This document shows, piece after piece, positions 22,140 through 33,672 of a stretch of 64,000 nucleotides of DNA. The DNA is from Toxonevra muliebris (lineage: Eukaryota; Arthropoda; Insecta; Diptera; Pallopteridae). The stretch's first letter is position 1; every line of letters starts with the position of its first letter. The position numbers were made by a program, and so were the translations under genes. The stretch lies in assembly GCA_963691655.1 (NCBI GenBank), contig OY829329.1, forward strand, positions 51,747,279-51,811,278. Direction: 5' to 3'. The notes under the pieces are model-generated. The model was not told where the DNA came from. It did not search any database and saw nothing but the letters and a program-made list of their open reading frames with translations.

Positions 22140-23260
22140 TAACGTGAAAGTGGTAGGTCCAAAAAAACATTTTTTTGTGATCTTTTTTTGACAGCAAATA
22201 TGTATCCGGGAATAAAGAAAAATTTGAAATCGTTATTACACCAAGTAGTCATTTTCTTACCCCTTCTCCTAGACTTAGACGAAAACGCTTTCCCCAAGAC
22301 AAACCAATTTGTTATTTGAGTATGAAAATTATAAATTTTTCTAATATATGAAAAAAATGAGTTATTAATAAGGAAAACTTATAGTCTCTAAAATCGGGAG
22401 ACCTCAGAATCAACCTTTACAACAATTCAATTAAAACACAGGGAATAATGATTCAAAATATTTGGATCATTATGTACAAGAAAAAGGAAGAAAGACAGCT
22501 TAGTTGGGAATCTAAACTGGCACCCCAGATCCCCTCCTCGAGAGTATATGATTAATCGATCTTAATTGGTCATGAATTGCCATGCTGGTGGGTAAAGAAG
22601 AGTACCTTTTAGACTCAATGTGTGTAAAAGAGGTGCCTAATGAACTGGTAAGTGAAAACGTGTAACTCCTGAGATCATATCCAGCTGGGAGCATTAGCAT
22701 CTATAGCCCCGTCCTCTTTTTGGTATTATGCTTACTATGAATAATACTTATTTTTTTTTATTTCTTCGATAAAAAACAGTTTCCCCAACAAATTGACTTG
22801 ATCTGGCCATATAGAGAGTAATGGCCCTATCAAAAATAAAAAAATTCTAAGTTCTAAAATTATGTTCGACTCAAAACACCAGGATTGAAAACCGCACCCA
22901 TTCCCCTTTGAAGCTTACTAGCTAAAGAATATTGGATATCTCTTTGGTTTCCTTCGATAGAAAAATTGTTGCTGAACAAATTGATTTGATTCGCCCATGG
23001 ATCATACGAACCAAAATCTTTCAGAGGAAATTCAAGGTTTAGAGACAATATAAATTTTTTTAACCATTTAAATAAAAAAGTTTCCAGATGTAGTATCACC
23101 ATTTTCACTCCCTTTTCCTCGGGGCTATAGATATTCTTTCATAGAAAATGTTTGGAGTAAAAAGGTTCAGACTCTTATCATCTCCTGTTCTCTGCGTGAA
23201 GACCCTGATTTTGGGATATTAGGTATTTCTTTTAGATTTACGCAAAAAATCTTTTCCAGT
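22140..23260. repeat. Decayed repeat-like block
   Basis: Similar words recur in order: a GATAAAAAACAGTTTCCCC..CAAATTGACTTGATCTGGCC part (22768-22806) and GATAGAAAAATTGTTGCTG..CAAATTGATTTGATTCGCCC (22964-22997), with GAAAACGCTTTCCCCAAGAC..CAATTTGTT near 22281-22316. The spacing of the best two is about 195 bp. Too diverged to define a unit. No gene. Confidence 0.35.
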
Positions 23261-24376
23261 TCAAGTTCAGACAAGTCCTGACGCAGGCTAAAACGGCACA
23301 CTCGGATGGCACTAAATCAATTTTTTTTGTACAACACAGCGCCATAAAAAGTTGCTATAAATATTTGAAAGCGAGTATTTCTTCCCACTGGCAGTTAACT
23401 CAGCATTCATTTACAAATGGATGAGCGTGTAACTTGTATCTTTAACGAGTTGCATTTTAGTGTGTGTGTGCGCGCGTTGCTGTGTGGAACAGCAGCAGCA
23501 AGTAGCAACGTAATTCTGATTCTGCATTTTATTATTATAATAACTTATTATTGTACAATATTTATTTAATAATTTGTGTGAGATATGCCAGTAGTATGTA
23601 GATATTTTTCATATTCTCTATATTGTTTCAACTTGATTTAACTTGTGGCTGCTGCTGCTGCTGCTGCAGCTGCTCTTTGTATTTGCTGTGTATATTTCTT
23701 GCATAATTTATATCAAGTTCTCTTCAGAAAAAAATCCAATTTTACCTCAAGTATCTCACACGTGTATCTTCTATCCACAGTACAATTTTGTGTGTGGGAA
23801 AATAATAAATTGTAAGATTTTATTATAATTCACTTTTTGTTTCTGATTGTTGAAAATGCACTTGTTCATATTTTATCGCATAATTTATAGTATATTCCAG
23901 GAAATGGAATGGATAGATCTTGAAAATGTTTCACACACATCTATAATAAAACAAAAACCATTACATACATGGTATGCAGTGTAATAATTTTTTTTGTTTT
24001 TTTTTTTTTTTTTTTTAAAAAAGGAAGTCTACATTTAAATTTCTAATATTAGAAATATTTAGTGAACGACTTTCAAATACCAAAGGGTTAGATAAACAAC
24101 AATTCAATACTGCCCTCTGGTGTTAAGTTTTGTAATTTAACAAAAAACTATATATACATACATATACTACACTACCTCAGAGTTTTCTATTTATAATGCA
24201 AAAATCTCTCGATTCTTTCAATTTGGTGTAAAACCTCAAAAAGTGTAAAAGTGCTTATTTCTACTGTTTTGGTGTTTTCCGGAACTAACGAAAAATTGTA
24301 ACCTAAGTTTTCGTTCATTACTTAAACTTTCAAAGCTGAAATTTTACAATATTTTTTATACCTGTAATATTTAATA
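23261..24376. other. AT-rich non-coding stretch
   Basis: TGTG/CGCG run near 23460-23476 and CTG triplets at 23648-23670. A T run at 23990-24016. Nothing else recognised. Confidence 0.4.
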
Positions 24377-24806
24377 CTAGTTGGTAAGGCCCCAGTAACT
24401 GGGGCTAGTTTTTTTGCGGAAGAAATCTCTTTATGAAAAACAAATATCAAAAGAGAACCAATCTACTCGTTGGTGTTTGTTTTGTTATTTGTGTATGCAG
24501 ATAACTCGTTAGATAATTCTGAGAGATACCGTTACTCATGTCTTCTCTCTTTCTCTTATATATTATTTACTCCCGCTTAAGCAATGATTTTTTCAACGAT
24601 GAATGCAATGCTTTGTTCAATGACCGAATTTTAAAAAACTTCCGACGCTAATATTTTGGGATTGGCTTAACCGAATTTAAATCTGATAATCTTTGTCTAA
24701 CCTACTCGTCAAGCTCTTTAAATTGATATATCTCTCTTATGATTGATATCGTAGCATTTCTGGATTTTCTGGAATAAAATTGTAGTTACACTAATAAATG
24801 TATAGA
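24377..24806 (-). mobile_element. Non-autonomous Helitron, copy A (430 bp)
   Basis: Read on the minus strand it begins TCTATACATTTATTAG (24806 downward) and ends with the hairpin GCCCCAGTTACTGGGGC, then 10 nt, then CTAG at 24380-24377. It is flanked by A before TC and T after CTAG. TC at the 5' end, a short hairpin about 10 nt before CTRR, and insertion between A and T are the Helitron hallmarks (rolling-circle transposition, no target duplication). A second copy is at 40388-40800. No Rep/helicase gene is present, so it depends on an autonomous relative. Confidence 0.88.
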
Positions 24807-24816
24807 TTACTACCTA

Positions 24817-25531
24817 TAAAAGGTTTTCCATTAAGGACATAACAATTTTATCTATTAACAAAACACAGAATTTTTTGAGATATTCAGTTCAAATTTATTG
24901 TGGGTGTAGTGTGAGCATTCCATTTTATGAATGAAATTCGATTTTGGTCATATGACCACCACGAGCCCGTTTACAGCGAAAACGACTGTCATGTTACCGT
25001 CAATGGAGAGCGCTATCGTGTTATGTTGGAAGATTATTTGTGGCCAGAATTGGATGCACTTGACATTAACGATATGTGGTTTCAACAAGACAGTGCCACC
25101 AGCCACACAGCACGCATCACACAATCGATTTATTGAAAGGCAAATTCAGTAAATGTGTTATCTCGAGAAATGGTCCGGTAGAATGGCCGCCTCGTTTATG
25201 CGATCTAACCACATTGGATTTCTTTTTATGGGGCTATATCAAGTCACTGGTCTATGCCAACAAGGCAGCATTTTTAGACAAGCTCAAAGACAATATCAAA
25301 CTCGAAAATGCCAACGTTCCGGTCAAAATGTGTGCGAGAGAGGTGGAAAATTGGGTCCAAAGAATCGATCGCTGTAAACGGGCTCGTGGTGGTCATACGA
25401 CCGAAATCGAATTTCATTCATAAAATGTAATGCTTGCACTACACCCACAATAAATTTGAACTCAATATCTCAAAAAATTCTGTGTTTTATTAATAGATAA
25501 AATTGCTATGTCCTTAATTGAAAACCCTTTA
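24817..25531 (+). mobile_element. Internally deleted DD41D mariner with about 155-bp inverted ends
   Basis: TA flanks both ends (24815-24816, 25532-25533). The ends TAAAAGGTTTTCC.. and ..GAAAACCCTTTA start inverted repeats that continue for about 155 bp (24817-24971 against 25377-25531). Normal mariner TIRs are about 30 bp. Here the inner part of the left arm is the complement of the transposase C-terminal coding sequence and its stop, so the 5' end has been replaced by an inverted copy of the 3' end. It sits 10 bp from the end of Helitron copy A. Confidence 0.88.
24980..25423 (+). pseudogene. DD41D mariner transposase fragment, C-terminal half
   Basis: Readable parts are VTVNGERYRVMLEDYLW and MWFQQDSATSHTA in one frame, then after an indel near 25110 IDLLKGKFSK.., WPPRLCDLTTLDFFLWGY and a C-terminus to a stop at 25421. 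The second and third catalytic Asp (QQD and TTLD) remain, 41 residues apart when the shift is bridged. The DNA-binding domain and the first catalytic Asp are deleted. Different sequence from the 19819 element (about half the residues differ), so a second DD41D lineage. Confidence 0.85.
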
Positions 25532-25707
25532 TAAACAAATATAAAATTCTAACTGGTTGAATACTATGAAAATACTAAAAAATATTAAAAAAAAAAGTTA
25601 GGGAGTAATTAAATTTTAACCAGGAACTTGAAAAACTGTTACATATATATGAATTGTTCTGCCTGAAAAATTATCTATTTTTTGTCTAGTTTGGAGGAGA
25701 CCCTGAT
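25532..25707. other. Non-coding spacer
   Basis: AT-rich, nothing recognised. Confidence 0.4.
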
Positions 25708-25910
25708 GCTGGATTCCCTAACTGTGAGTTTTCGTGTGCACAGTGAAAATTGTGTAATTTTATAATTTTTCGATTCCCTAACTGTGAAAATTAGTTTTAT
25801 TTGTCAAAGCTGTGTACACTCACTATGAAAAATTTCACTGAAATTTGATCGCTGAGTTTTTTTTCTGAGCGGTGTACACTTTTCATTTTCTCACAGTTAG
25901 AGAATCCAGC
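25708..25910. mobile_element. Short MITE with 21-bp TIRs (about 203 bp)
   Basis: The left end GCTGGATTCCCTAACTGTGA and the right end, complement of GCTGGATTCTCTAACTGTGA, pair over about 21 bp with one mismatch. A further GATTCCCTAACTGTGAAAAT lies inside (about 25773), and GTGTACAC/GTGTGCACA words pair near the arms. No clear target duplication. Non-coding. Confidence 0.7.
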
Positions 25911-28655
25911 CTCTGGTTAGCTCCTGTCGAGCATAAACTAGATTAATGCACTTATCTAGTAGTTGAATAGTTCTTCGTAAAGAAAACTAGGTTAGTGAAG
26001 TTCTAGTGAGGTTTTAGTAGGAAAACTGACTAAATAAAATAAAATATCAAGCTATCGTGAAATAAGAATTCTAACCTGAAGTGATTAAAAATGTGAAAAT
26101 TGTGATGATAAAAGGCAGTCGAGAAACCCAACACAGTTCAAAGAAAAGAAAGAGGCGAAAATGCCGATGCAGATATTTTGTTATATAAAAAATATTTTAA
26201 TATTTGTGACCTCATGAGTTTCGCTAATTTCTCTTCGACAGTCCTTTGCCATCGGCCTCATCAGAAACAACTAAGTCCTAATCAGCAGCTACACAATTTT
26301 TCTTGGTGGGCTGATAAGAAAATAGCACAAAATTTCTATATTCTAAAGAAAAACTGAAATTCTAACGGGAGTCCTTACCGATTTTTCGGCCATTGGCACA
26401 ATAACCTCGAGAAAATCGGAATTGGAACACCTAAATTGCAACACCTAATTAATATTTTATAGTCATTCACTAAATCTTATTAGATCATCGAAATAATTTC
26501 ATTGAATCTGAAGATTTTACCCGAGATTCTGGAAAATTTTTTTGAAGACGCCTATTTCGGCTAATCCAGTTTTGTTATAATATTCTCAGCGAGAATAGTC
26601 ACCGTCATCATAACAATCCTAATTATTGAAAAAATGTGCGTCTTTGATTTTCAATACACACAAATTTTGTGTTTTATTTATTTATAAAAAGATAAATAAT
26701 TAGATATGGCTTAATATATTTTTTAATTTTGCTAGGAATAATTTTAAAAATCAAAAACAAAACACTGGCAGCAGCTGTAAATCTTAAAGATTTTTTCACA
26801 CTTTTAATGATTCTAAACATTTATTTCTTTTCTTACCATATTTTATTTTCATGCTAAAAAAATTATATATTTCACTTAAAATTTATTTCAATTTAATATA
26901 AAACAAAGTAAACAGAAAACAAAAAACTTATGAAATGAATATAAAATATATAAAAATAAAATTGATTAAAGCTCCACGAAAAAAAGTAAAAATAAAATTT
27001 TATAAATAAAAAGTTATTTACAACATGATGTTGCGCTGCTACTACTAAAGAATACAAAAGGAAGAGTAGCAGCTGCTGCAGCAGCAGATAAACTATTTCG
27101 CATCACACTAGTACCTAGTATTACCTGCCTACTACACACATACACACATACATACTTTCAATGTTATCTTTTTTTATTTTCGCTTGAATTGTTTTGTTTT
27201 GTATATTTTCAAGCGAAACGTGTTTATTTATTTATCTTTCAAACGTTTTCCCCACAAATTCAAAACAAATGAAAAAAAAAAACCAAATACAAAATTTCGC
27301 GCAATTATCAAATTTGGCAGCAACAAAAGCAAAATCAGCAACAGCAACAAAACAATTAGTATTAGTTCTAACAGCAAAAAATATAATAATATCAACTTAA
27401 CAACATCACCTAAGTAGTTGTAGCAGCTATGATATGCAAATTCGTAGCAAGCATCCAGCAGCAACTGCTGCACAGTGTTACCATAAATTATCAATTATAC
27501 GAGTGTGCGAAAAAATTTTTTTATCTACTTAAAGAAAAAGAATAAATAAATAAAATTTTGTCCGTCTATTTGTTCAAACGTTCACTAGAGCAACTATTGC
27601 AATCCGCCTCTATGCTATATCGCCTCTGAGTTTCGATCTGTAGTCCACCAGGCTCAGTATCATTATTTTTGTGTGGTTTTCGGTTAATTCTCTTGTATAA
27701 ATAAACAACAACACATATACTAATACATAGATATTTACAAATATTCAGTTTAAAGTTTCGCATCTTCGAGCAGCAACGCAATTGAGCAGAACTGAGCAGC
27801 AACAGCAGCAACGCGTTTCTGCATTTGCATATACCGCCACCACCACTACTATTACTTCTGTAGCTGCTTCTGCTACAACCGCTATATGCTACATTTGTCC
27901 TATTTTGCACAGTGGGTGGTATGGGTATTATCACAGTTATAATTGCCCATCAAACGTCTTTGTTATTGCATGTATAATGTGTAACGTTTAACACAAGCAA
28001 CATAAAAATAGTTGCTCTTCTCAGAAATTCTTTAAAATTTTCAAATTTGTTTACAAAGTTTTGATTGCAACTCATCATCATCATCTAAAACAGCAAAACT
28101 ATCTTCATTTAGCTTGGTAGCAAGTAGTTGCAACAACATTAACACATCACACATCACATTGCTGACCTCGGTAAAATTCTTAATTTACAACACCAGCAAT
28201 ACTTGGCTGCAATCATTTATTATGTACATTCAACTAAATAGTTGAGGATATGCAATTTTTAGCTGACATTAAAATTCAAAGTTTATGGCATTTTTGATGT
28301 AGCAGAAAAAAAGTTGCATTTGCAATTGCAATCCAGAACAATTTCTTTTGTGAGATTCTGTGAGTTGACAGCTTGATTTAATATGCTAACAAATTTCTGA
28401 TATCTATTATCAAATGCTTATTTAATACAGTTGAAAATACTTCCGGAATGATGGTAGTCTTAGAGAAATATTATTATAAATAAAAGGAGATTCTAAGATT
28501 TTTTGATTCTTCCACTGACAAAATTTCTTAAGGGGACCTTCTGGTCTAGGGCCCTTGAATTTGACGAGTTTTTAGATTTTTTTTTAAAATAAAATAAACA
28601 GCAATAGTATTTAAACTTTGCAGATATACTTATTGTATTACTTTAACAATATACA
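25911..28655. other. AT-rich non-coding stretch with CAG/CAA clusters
   Basis: CAG-rich clusters at 27066-27090, 27310-27400 and 27780-27815. Frames of 70-120 codons are readings of these repeats. No gene, tRNA or transposon recognised. Confidence 0.45.
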
Positions 28656-29765
28656 AGTAAAAAAGTGTAGCAAGTGCGGCTTGGGTGTAAACCCGGCTAA
28701 AACCGAACTGGTCCTTTTTACTAATAAGCACAAAATCCCCACCTTTAGTACTTCGACTCTTAACGGTGTCTCTCTAAGGTTAGCGGAATAGGCGAAATAT
28801 CTGGGACTCATCGTAGATAGAAAACTAAGCTGGAAAGCCAATACTTTTTTTTAGAGTCCAAAAGACCAATGTCGCCCTTTTCTCATGTAAAAAAGCAGTG
28901 GGAAAAAGTTGGGGTATGGAACCTTCGATTGTTCACTGGCTTTGGGCGCCTAAAGGTTTGGGTAAGGTTCAAAGAACAGCACCATTGTTAATCACAGGTG
29001 CCTTAAGGACAACCCCTTCCTTAGCCATGAATACCATTCTTTACTTAACTCCTGTTGACCTCTTTGGTAAACAGGTCACGGCCAACTGCGCTATTCGGTT
29101 AAATTCAGTCAGTCCCTGGTCTGAAACATTTGTAGGACATTCCGAAATTCGGTCGAAATTCACCACTTTATCTAAGAACATTGACTACACTCTCCTCACA
29201 ACCTTCTTCGACAATCACTTCATCACTTCCATTCCTTCGAGAGAGAACAGTCGATGGCAGCAGAAGGAAGCGGTGTACTTTTACACCGATGGATCTAAAC
29301 TGGATGGAAGGAGAGGGGTTTTCACTGAGCAGTTAGGGTTAAGCTTATCCTTTCGTCTTCCTGACCACTTCCAAGCTGAGGTCATGGCTATACAGGTGGT
29401 AGCGAACTGGCTGAAATGCAATAAAGTATCTGCCATGATATCTTCATTTTCAGCGACAGTCAACCTGCTCTCAAATCCCTAGCCAGTATATCACTGACCT
29501 TCAAACTGGCTCTTGATAGTCCGCGATTACTTAATGAAGTAGCCGATGAACTTAACGTACACCTTGGATGTGTTCTAGGTCACAGTGGCATACTTTTGCA
29601 GAAGTTGCAGGGATGAAGTGGAGGAGGAATCCCTTTCACACTTTTTATGCTTTTGCCCAGCCTTGGCTATCTGTAGGAAAAATGCCCTGGGTCAATATTT
29701 TCTAGATGACCTGTCCGACTTGGGGTCAACTGACCTAGGGAACCTACTTAATTATGTAACTTAGT
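28656..29765 (+). pseudogene. RNase H-bearing LINE ORF2, 3' part, inactive
   Basis: This protein normally copies the element's RNA into DNA at a nicked target. Readable in order across frames: a thumb-region stretch GLGVNPAKTELVLFTNK..KYLGLIVDRKLSWKAN (28680-28840), GKSWGMEPSIVHWLW then RTAPLLITGALRTTPSLAMNT (28900-29035; the usual alanine/tryptophan-rich piece between them is deleted), and RNase H with YTDGSKLDGRRGVF (29280-29320), SFRLPDHFQAEVMAIQVV (29349-29402) and a shifted DSQPAL. The end shows CRSCRDEVEEESLSHFLC.CPAL (29600-29665), the Cys/His block closing many R1/LOA/Jockey-group LINEs. There are stops at 28788-28790 and elsewhere, with several frameshifts. The polymerase catalytic core (YADD) is absent. 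Dead copy. Confidence 0.85.
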
Positions 29766-29893
29766 TCAAGTGGTTCGATTAATCTTGGTTAATCAGTGTA
29801 AAAGGGGGTGGGTGGATATTAGCACCCACGTGGTAACACAACTGGCCGTATTTGGCCTAAGTGTGTCCTGATGGACAGCCACTAAACCTAACC
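29766..29893 (+). repeat. 3' UTR/tail of the LINE, shared with the SINE
   Basis: The last about 55 bp (TGGCCGTATTTGGCCTAAGT.., GACAGCCACTAAACCTAACC) closely match the end of the SINE at 61900-61955. LINE reverse transcriptases recognise the 3' tail, so this shared tail points to this LINE group as the SINE's partner. Confidence 0.7.
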
Positions 29894-32800
29894 TAAACTA
29901 ATAATATACAAAAATATTAAAGAAAAAAAATATATAATTTCAAGTAAACTAAAATTGGTATTACAGTTGCCCTCTTCAAAAAAAAACGGATCTTGCTAGT
30001 GGGACATGTTTTGGGTTTTCCACTGATCTAAAACAAAAAAAAAGAGTTATAATCAGTATTAGTGTAGTTATCGCAGGACCTGAAATGAAAAAAAAAATAT
30101 ATATATGACAAAATATCGCGTTGTTCAAATTTACGTTACGAAAACAGACTTTTTTATTACTTTTTGTATGTAAAAAGTAAGAAGTATTCAACGTAAAAAG
30201 TTCCTACGATAAGCACTGTTTTACTGAATAATATAGTAAAATTTGAGACAAATCGGTCGAGTAGTTTTTATTTTTTGTCTCTGTGTCACCGTGCAGAAAA
30301 ATATAGTTTCGAGATAAATGAGTTTAAGCTTCAGTCGGCCCTTTTACCTGCTTCTGCGCTCATCTGCTAAATAGGCTGTAGAAGTCGAAATACTAGAAAT
30401 ATAGATACGAACATTTTACAGTATACTTTTAAAAGCCTATACTTTTTTGAAAATTCTAGACCAGAATGTGGCCTTAATTTAATACCGTTTTATACTAATT
30501 TTCATAATTTGTGGACACCCTTGTAATCTAACAGAGATACATTTTCTCTCCCTACAATTTTTTACATGTCTTCCTCAATATTCCACATATCTAAAGCCAG
30601 TCGAATCCGAACTGTTAATAAGATATATAAAACCTAGTGAGAACTTATACTTTTTGTCACCGTCAGCATTTAAATATGAGATGGTAATCGATTTTATCTC
30701 TATATCATTTTTAAAATTTTTTCAGAAATCATTATTGAAAACTTTTCAGTGTAAAGACACAGTCTTCTCCCGTGGGTCCAATGGTACAGTAGGTTCCCTG
30801 TTTATATACTTATCATTAAAAATATGGACATCTGTGATATGTGCATGGCAGTTCAGTCGGTCAGAAGGAAGTTTTGAAGCTTAATCCGAGGACAAAAATA
30901 AACTGGGTGTCAAAAAAAAAAAAAAGTTTACCTTTTTCTCAAAGCTTTTATGAAGTTAAATTAGCACTAGCTAGAATTTTGGCCTTACATCAATGGACTC
31001 ACGGATTTTAGCTTGTCTTTGGCTCTGGGTACTATTAGCAAACCGTTTTTAACGACTCGGAAGTCAGAGGCATTACAAGATAATTAGGAGAATTTGGAAA
31101 CAGTTTCTGTTCTCAAGCATCTCGCTTTGGGCTATTCTGATAAACTTTAAATGTGTGGTTCATATTCCATATATCACAGTTATCCAACTGCTATAGTTTA
31201 TGGCTTTTCAATAAATTTCAAACAAGTTCCATTCTCTCTTATTGCAGTGAAAATTAATACGATACGAATCAGAAACAGTTCGAGACAATCAGATTTAGAC
31301 TATTCAATCAGAGATGGTATGAAGTAAACAAGGCATTTTAACAAGTCAAAGGCAATACGAACGAGTCTTTGGGACAATGGCATACATCACAGTCCTCCAA
31401 CTACAATTTCTATTCTCACTTTTTTTCAGGCATTTCTAATTAAAGTTTTAGTGTCTCTAGTTATTGTTGCTAAGCATAACTTTTGTGCATTTACTAGTAA
31501 ATTTTTAAATGGTTTCCTAGGTTCCTCTAGGAAAGCTACTTTTGCACACACCCCATAAGTTTCTTGGTAGCATTTTTGTATCGCCTTTTCTATAGGAGTA
31601 TTTTTAGTTTAATTTTGATCTTTATAATTTGTGCAATTTCTCGCGCTTAGTAACTGGGCGAATATCTAGCCAAAATGAATTTTTTCTGCTATATGAGTGG
31701 AATACTTAACCTACTTTCAAAATCTACATATGAACTTCTTCTTTTCTATGTAGTACACACACAATTTTTTGTAGTTATTTAAAATTTATGTTTGTATGTA
31801 TTTATTAAAAAACATAAAGTGCTACTGCTGCCTGTTGAGTTCCTAGTTTTTTTGCTTCTTCTTTATTGCGCATTAATATGCTAGATTTTTATTTTTTTTT
31901 TAGTTAATTTTCAGATACTTTTTCAAATAAATTTTCAAGGTGGCTGGCTATTCGTATCTTTTCGCGTGCCGTAATCTCGTAATTTTCCTTTTTAATTTTT
32001 TAATTTACAATATTGTTTTTTTTTTTTTGTTTGTTTTTTTTTTGCCACTGCTGCTTATTTTTTTTGCTAGTATATTTTTTGTGCCGGTGCTGGAAGAAAA
32101 CGCGTGCTGCTGCTGGGACTTGCGAGCATTTTCAAACACTTGCTTGGCAATTAATCTTTTAGCGCTTCATCAAATTCAATCGTACTTTCAATTTCTTATT
32201 AGATTTTGTTTTTTCTGTTAGTGTTCTTCTTATTTTTTTTATTCTAGATATAGATTTGTAGTAATTGAAGTGTGAATTTTAGCGTTGCTAATGACAAAGT
32301 GTTTGTTTGTTAGCTGCTTTTATATTTATCCTTGTATTTTTTTCCATTTTTTTGGTTTTGGCCTTAAGAAGAACCCATGCGGTAGTAATACCTAATGAAA
32401 AAAAACGATAGAAAAATTAAACATCCACAACTTGCAAATAAACAAATAGTAAATTGTTTCTTATTTCGCAATATTGCTAAATTCCTTTTGAAAAGCGAAA
32501 TATGCATGTAGGCGTTCAGATTGTAGTCAGTCAGAATGATCAATAAGGCCAATAAACCCAAATTTGGTAAGAAAAGAGACGCTGAGTGAGGCTTAAAAGC
32601 ACATAGTTCTTCAATAAGCAATTTTAAGCCGAGCTCCACTGCAGGCGTGGTGAAGCATAATGGCAGCTCACCGCTTGATTGAGGAGCTGATCTGTATTAT
32701 CAAGTATGAAATAGAAGACTAAACGAGGGGCCGTGAAGAATGGGTGTATGAGGTCTTCGCTATTTGCTCGAAATACTCTGAGTTCAGATCTTCATCACCG

Positions 32801-33294
32801 CCTAGTAACAAAATAAAACAAATTCGGCTTCTGCGCGAAATAGGCAGTAGAGTTCCTGTATCAATGTTGTTGAAAATTATCACCTGTTACTGGCGGTTAT
32901 TGACCGAAGCGTGCTCACCTCTAAAGACAAACAGATCGACACTCGTCATTTATGTTTTCGTCAATTCGACAGCACGTTTAGGAATCACTTGTATGTCGCA
33001 ATGAAATTTTTTTTTATTTATTTCTGCTTATTAGACTTCGTAAAATGAAAACGAACATTATCACCAGCGGAGTGAAAATTTGAACTGACCTCTACGTACC
33101 ATTTGATATCAAATGAGGTTTCAGGCTTATCGTTCGACTTCTTCAACCGATAATTCGATCTGTGAACATCAATATATTTAGTACTATTTTCTATAAGACT
33201 GTCATGCTGCTTGCCGAGTCGGTTTGGCAGAGTCAAATAAAAAGTCAAGGACTTAGTGTGTGTCCAGCATTAACAACAACAACAATTTCAGCCT
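29894..33294. other. AT-rich non-coding stretch
   Basis: No gene recognised in 3.4 kb. A and T homopolymers at 30909-30924 and 31990-32042. Frames such as 30654-30884, 31940-32221, 32364-32639 and 32744-33004 have no recognisable domain. The last part (33010-33290) may be 5' flank of the RTE fragment. Confidence 0.45.
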
Positions 33295-33672
33295 TCAGAT
33301 TCAGTGAAGAATAATTCATACGGTCTCACTAGGCGATGGGAAATCAGACCACTTCTCTCGGCAGACGAAGGTAACGTTCTATAAGTCCTTCATCCTTCTA
33401 GTCCTAATGTATAGCGCTGAGACCTGAACAATGGCGACCAATGATGAGAGGCTGTTGAGAGCATTCAAATGGAGAATACTTCGGAAGATCAATGGTGCAG
33501 CTAGGAAGTTATTCAAATCAACCCACGGTGGTGCAACATCTAATCTACGTTGGATAGGAAAAGTGCGGGCAAAACCGATTGTCCTTTGTATTACCAACTG
33601 GCGTCAGCGTACAAATAGAAAAGACGAATGGCGAAACTTTATTAGAGCTATAATCGACTATAGTTCCAGCTA
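33295..33672 (+). pseudogene. RTE-clade LINE remnant, C-terminal region
   Basis: Translation across frames gives NNSYGLTRRW, then SRQTKVTFYKSFILLVLMYSAET (33358-33422), ATNDERLLRAFKWRILRKING (33431-33497), and near the end NLRWIGKVRAKP and NWRQRTNRKDEWRNFIRAI up to a stop at 33671. This order matches the C-terminal part of RTE-type reverse transcriptases (..LYK.L..PVL.YG.ETW......ER.L..FERKILR.., then RLRW.GH....P, then WR..A.DR..WR). A stop follows AET, the middle of the family's sequence is deleted, and the polymerase core is absent. Same family as 2185-2285. Dead copy. Confidence 0.78.
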
